64,000 nt of DNA, from assembly GCF_026016325.1 (NCBI RefSeq), contig NZ_CP087203.1:2666001-2730000 (forward strand), written 5' to 3'. The notes below the pieces were generated by a model. It was not told where the DNA came from. It made no database searches and saw only the letters and a list, made by a program, of their open reading frames with translations. The translations under genes were made by a program, and so were the position numbers. This document shows, piece after piece, positions 63,319 to 64,000 of the stretch (position 1 is its first letter; each line of letters starts with the position of its first letter). This DNA is from Pseudomonas sp. B21-056 (GTDB lineage: Bacteria > Pseudomonadota > Gammaproteobacteria > Pseudomonadales > Pseudomonadaceae).

Positions 63319-63348
63319 CCTGCTGGCAATCGTCCTTTTCCTTATAGG
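63319..63348 (+). promoter_or_regulatory. Duplicated leader element, copy 2
   Basis: This copy (CCTGCTGGCAATCGTC to TTATAGG) matches 61082-61111 at 27 of 30 positions. It is 80 bp before a 31-codon ORF and may now drive the ProC-like gene at 63560. Confidence 0.55.
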
Positions 63349-63398
63349 CGGCAAATTGCCGCGGTCTCAAAATCGACTCATGCGATGGAGAGTCGATC

Positions 63399-63494
63399 AT
63401 GAAAATACAAGAACTCCCTGCTGACGATTGTCCCAGCGGCCACCTGGTCAGGAGCCGCCACTCCCTTCTGTTTGCTTGCGTTCCGGTGCCGTGA
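63399..63494 (+). pseudogene. 31-codon remnant of an FAD oxidase 5' end
   Basis: The ORF begins MKIQELPADDCPSGHLV, which resembles MKIKEIPADNDACGWFHL of the FAD oxidase at 61165, and then runs into an unrelated stop. Its upstream 80 bp also match that gene. It looks like a partial duplication left after deletion of the rest of a paralogue. A short leader peptide is an alternative. Confidence 0.5.
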
Positions 63495-63559
63495 CCCGGT
63501 AGGGCAGAGCAAGGCCCGGTCCGTCCGGAAAATCAACAACAAGAAAAACAGGTGAACTG

Positions 63560-64000
63560 ATGAAGGCGATCGGCGTGCTCGGGGTGGGTGCTCTCACCGA
63601 GAAGGTGGTGAGAGGCTTGCGCAGAGGTGGTTTCTCGGCCCCTATCTATTTGAGCCCCCGCAATGTGGAACGGGCGGAAAGTCTCGCCAGGGATTACGAC
63701 TGCGACGTACTGGCGGACAATCAGGCGGTGGTCGATGCCTCGCGCATTCTGCTGCTGGGTGTTCGTCCCGACCAATTGGAATCGCTCGCCCATAGCGTCG
63801 ATATCGGCCCCCGGCACCAATTGGTGTCCTTCATCTCGGGCGTCAGTCATCGCGAGTTGATGCGCTTGTTCGGCACCGACAAGACCATTCGTTCGATGCT
63901 CTCCTATGCCGCCGAAACCAACAGCACCAACGTGGTCCTGAACCCACCGTCGAAAGAGATCACGGCGCTGTTCGACTCACTGGGAACGTTGGTTCCGGTG
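63560..64000 (+). CDS. ProC-like pyrroline-5-carboxylate reductase family (C-terminus outside window)
   Basis: This is the N-terminal 147 codons of a NAD(P)-binding protein of the ProC family, open at the window edge. The start MKAIGVLGVGALTEKVVRGL has the Rossmann motif, followed by IYLSPRNVERAESLARDY. The segment ILLLGVRPDQL matches the VKP-type strand of ProC, and VSFISGVSH the next. ProC relatives in catabolic operons reduce pyrroline or imine compounds. It sits behind the remnant and duplicated leader. Confidence 0.8.
   Translation, partial: MKAIGVLGVGALTEKVVRGLRRGGFSAPIYLSPRNVERAESLARDYDCDVLADNQAVVDASRILLLGVRPDQLESLAHSVDIGPRHQLVSFISGVSHRELMRLFGTDKTIRSMLSYAAETNSTNVVLNPPSKEITALFDSLGTLVPV

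Overview
The window is high-GC DNA that reads as a chromosomal accessory and catabolic region of a Pseudomonas of the P. fluorescens group. The evidence is the codon use, the glcDEF/glcC arrangement, the density of LysR, GntR, LacI, Lrp and GlxA-type regulators each next to a small catabolic operon, and the Pseudomonas-type REP inverted repeats (GTGGGAGCGAGC-type and TGTGGCGAGGGG-type). I saw no rRNA, tRNA, CRISPR array, IS transposase or prophage gene.

Layout: 0-4.2 kb, glycolate oxidase genes glcF (cut by the window edge), glcE and glcD, divergent from glcC, with two TGGT-N3-ACCA operators between them. 4.2-9.3 kb, a LysR regulator, an HMG-CoA lyase-like enzyme, a CoA-transferase, a gamma-carbonic-anhydrase-like protein and an MFS permease, probably one organic-acid pathway. 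9.4-16.1 kb, two orphan betaine-type solute-binding proteins, a cupin, a GMC oxidoreductase, a LysR regulator, and a head-to-head Lrp/M24-peptidase pair whose 5' ends both appear deleted. 16.2-19.3 kb, a LysR/SDR divergent pair and an MFS gene. 19.7-21.1 kb, a small exported Cys-rich peptide and a FlxA-like coiled-coil protein.

21.1-37.3 kb is a signalling block: a TonB-dependent receptor, a YfiR-like periplasmic protein and a membrane diguanylate cyclase form one tight operon. They are followed by a six-PAS NarL-type kinase with its response regulator, a chemoreceptor, a CheW domain carried on a membrane anchor, a retinol/phytoene-desaturase-like flavoenzyme with a divergent Crp/Fnr regulator, and a second sensor kinase whose last ~475 residues closely copy the first. 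37.4-47.3 kb resembles the rhizobial rhizopine (moc)/inositol system: sugar-binding protein, TIM-barrel isomerase and Gfo/Idh/MocA dehydrogenase behind a sigma-54-type promoter, the sigma-54 activator, a LacI regulator with clear operators, and a desaturase-like oxygenase, Rieske ferredoxin, ferredoxin reductase and second TIM barrel.

47.5-64 kb holds amine/amino-acid catabolism. A GlxA-type regulator is divergent from an operon of FAD amine oxidase, 2-hydroxyacid dehydrogenase, aldehyde dehydrogenase and EamA exporter. Next come a mu-crystallin-family reductase, a Ser/Cys proline-racemase-family enzyme and an MFS permease. The last block has a semialdehyde dehydrogenase and a ThDP enzyme divergent from an FAD oxidase, a cupin, RidA and a ProC-like gene. 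Two 58-bp promoter-like copies link the MFS gene to the ThDP gene, and a second duplicated leader links the FAD oxidase to a broken 31-codon copy near the right edge.
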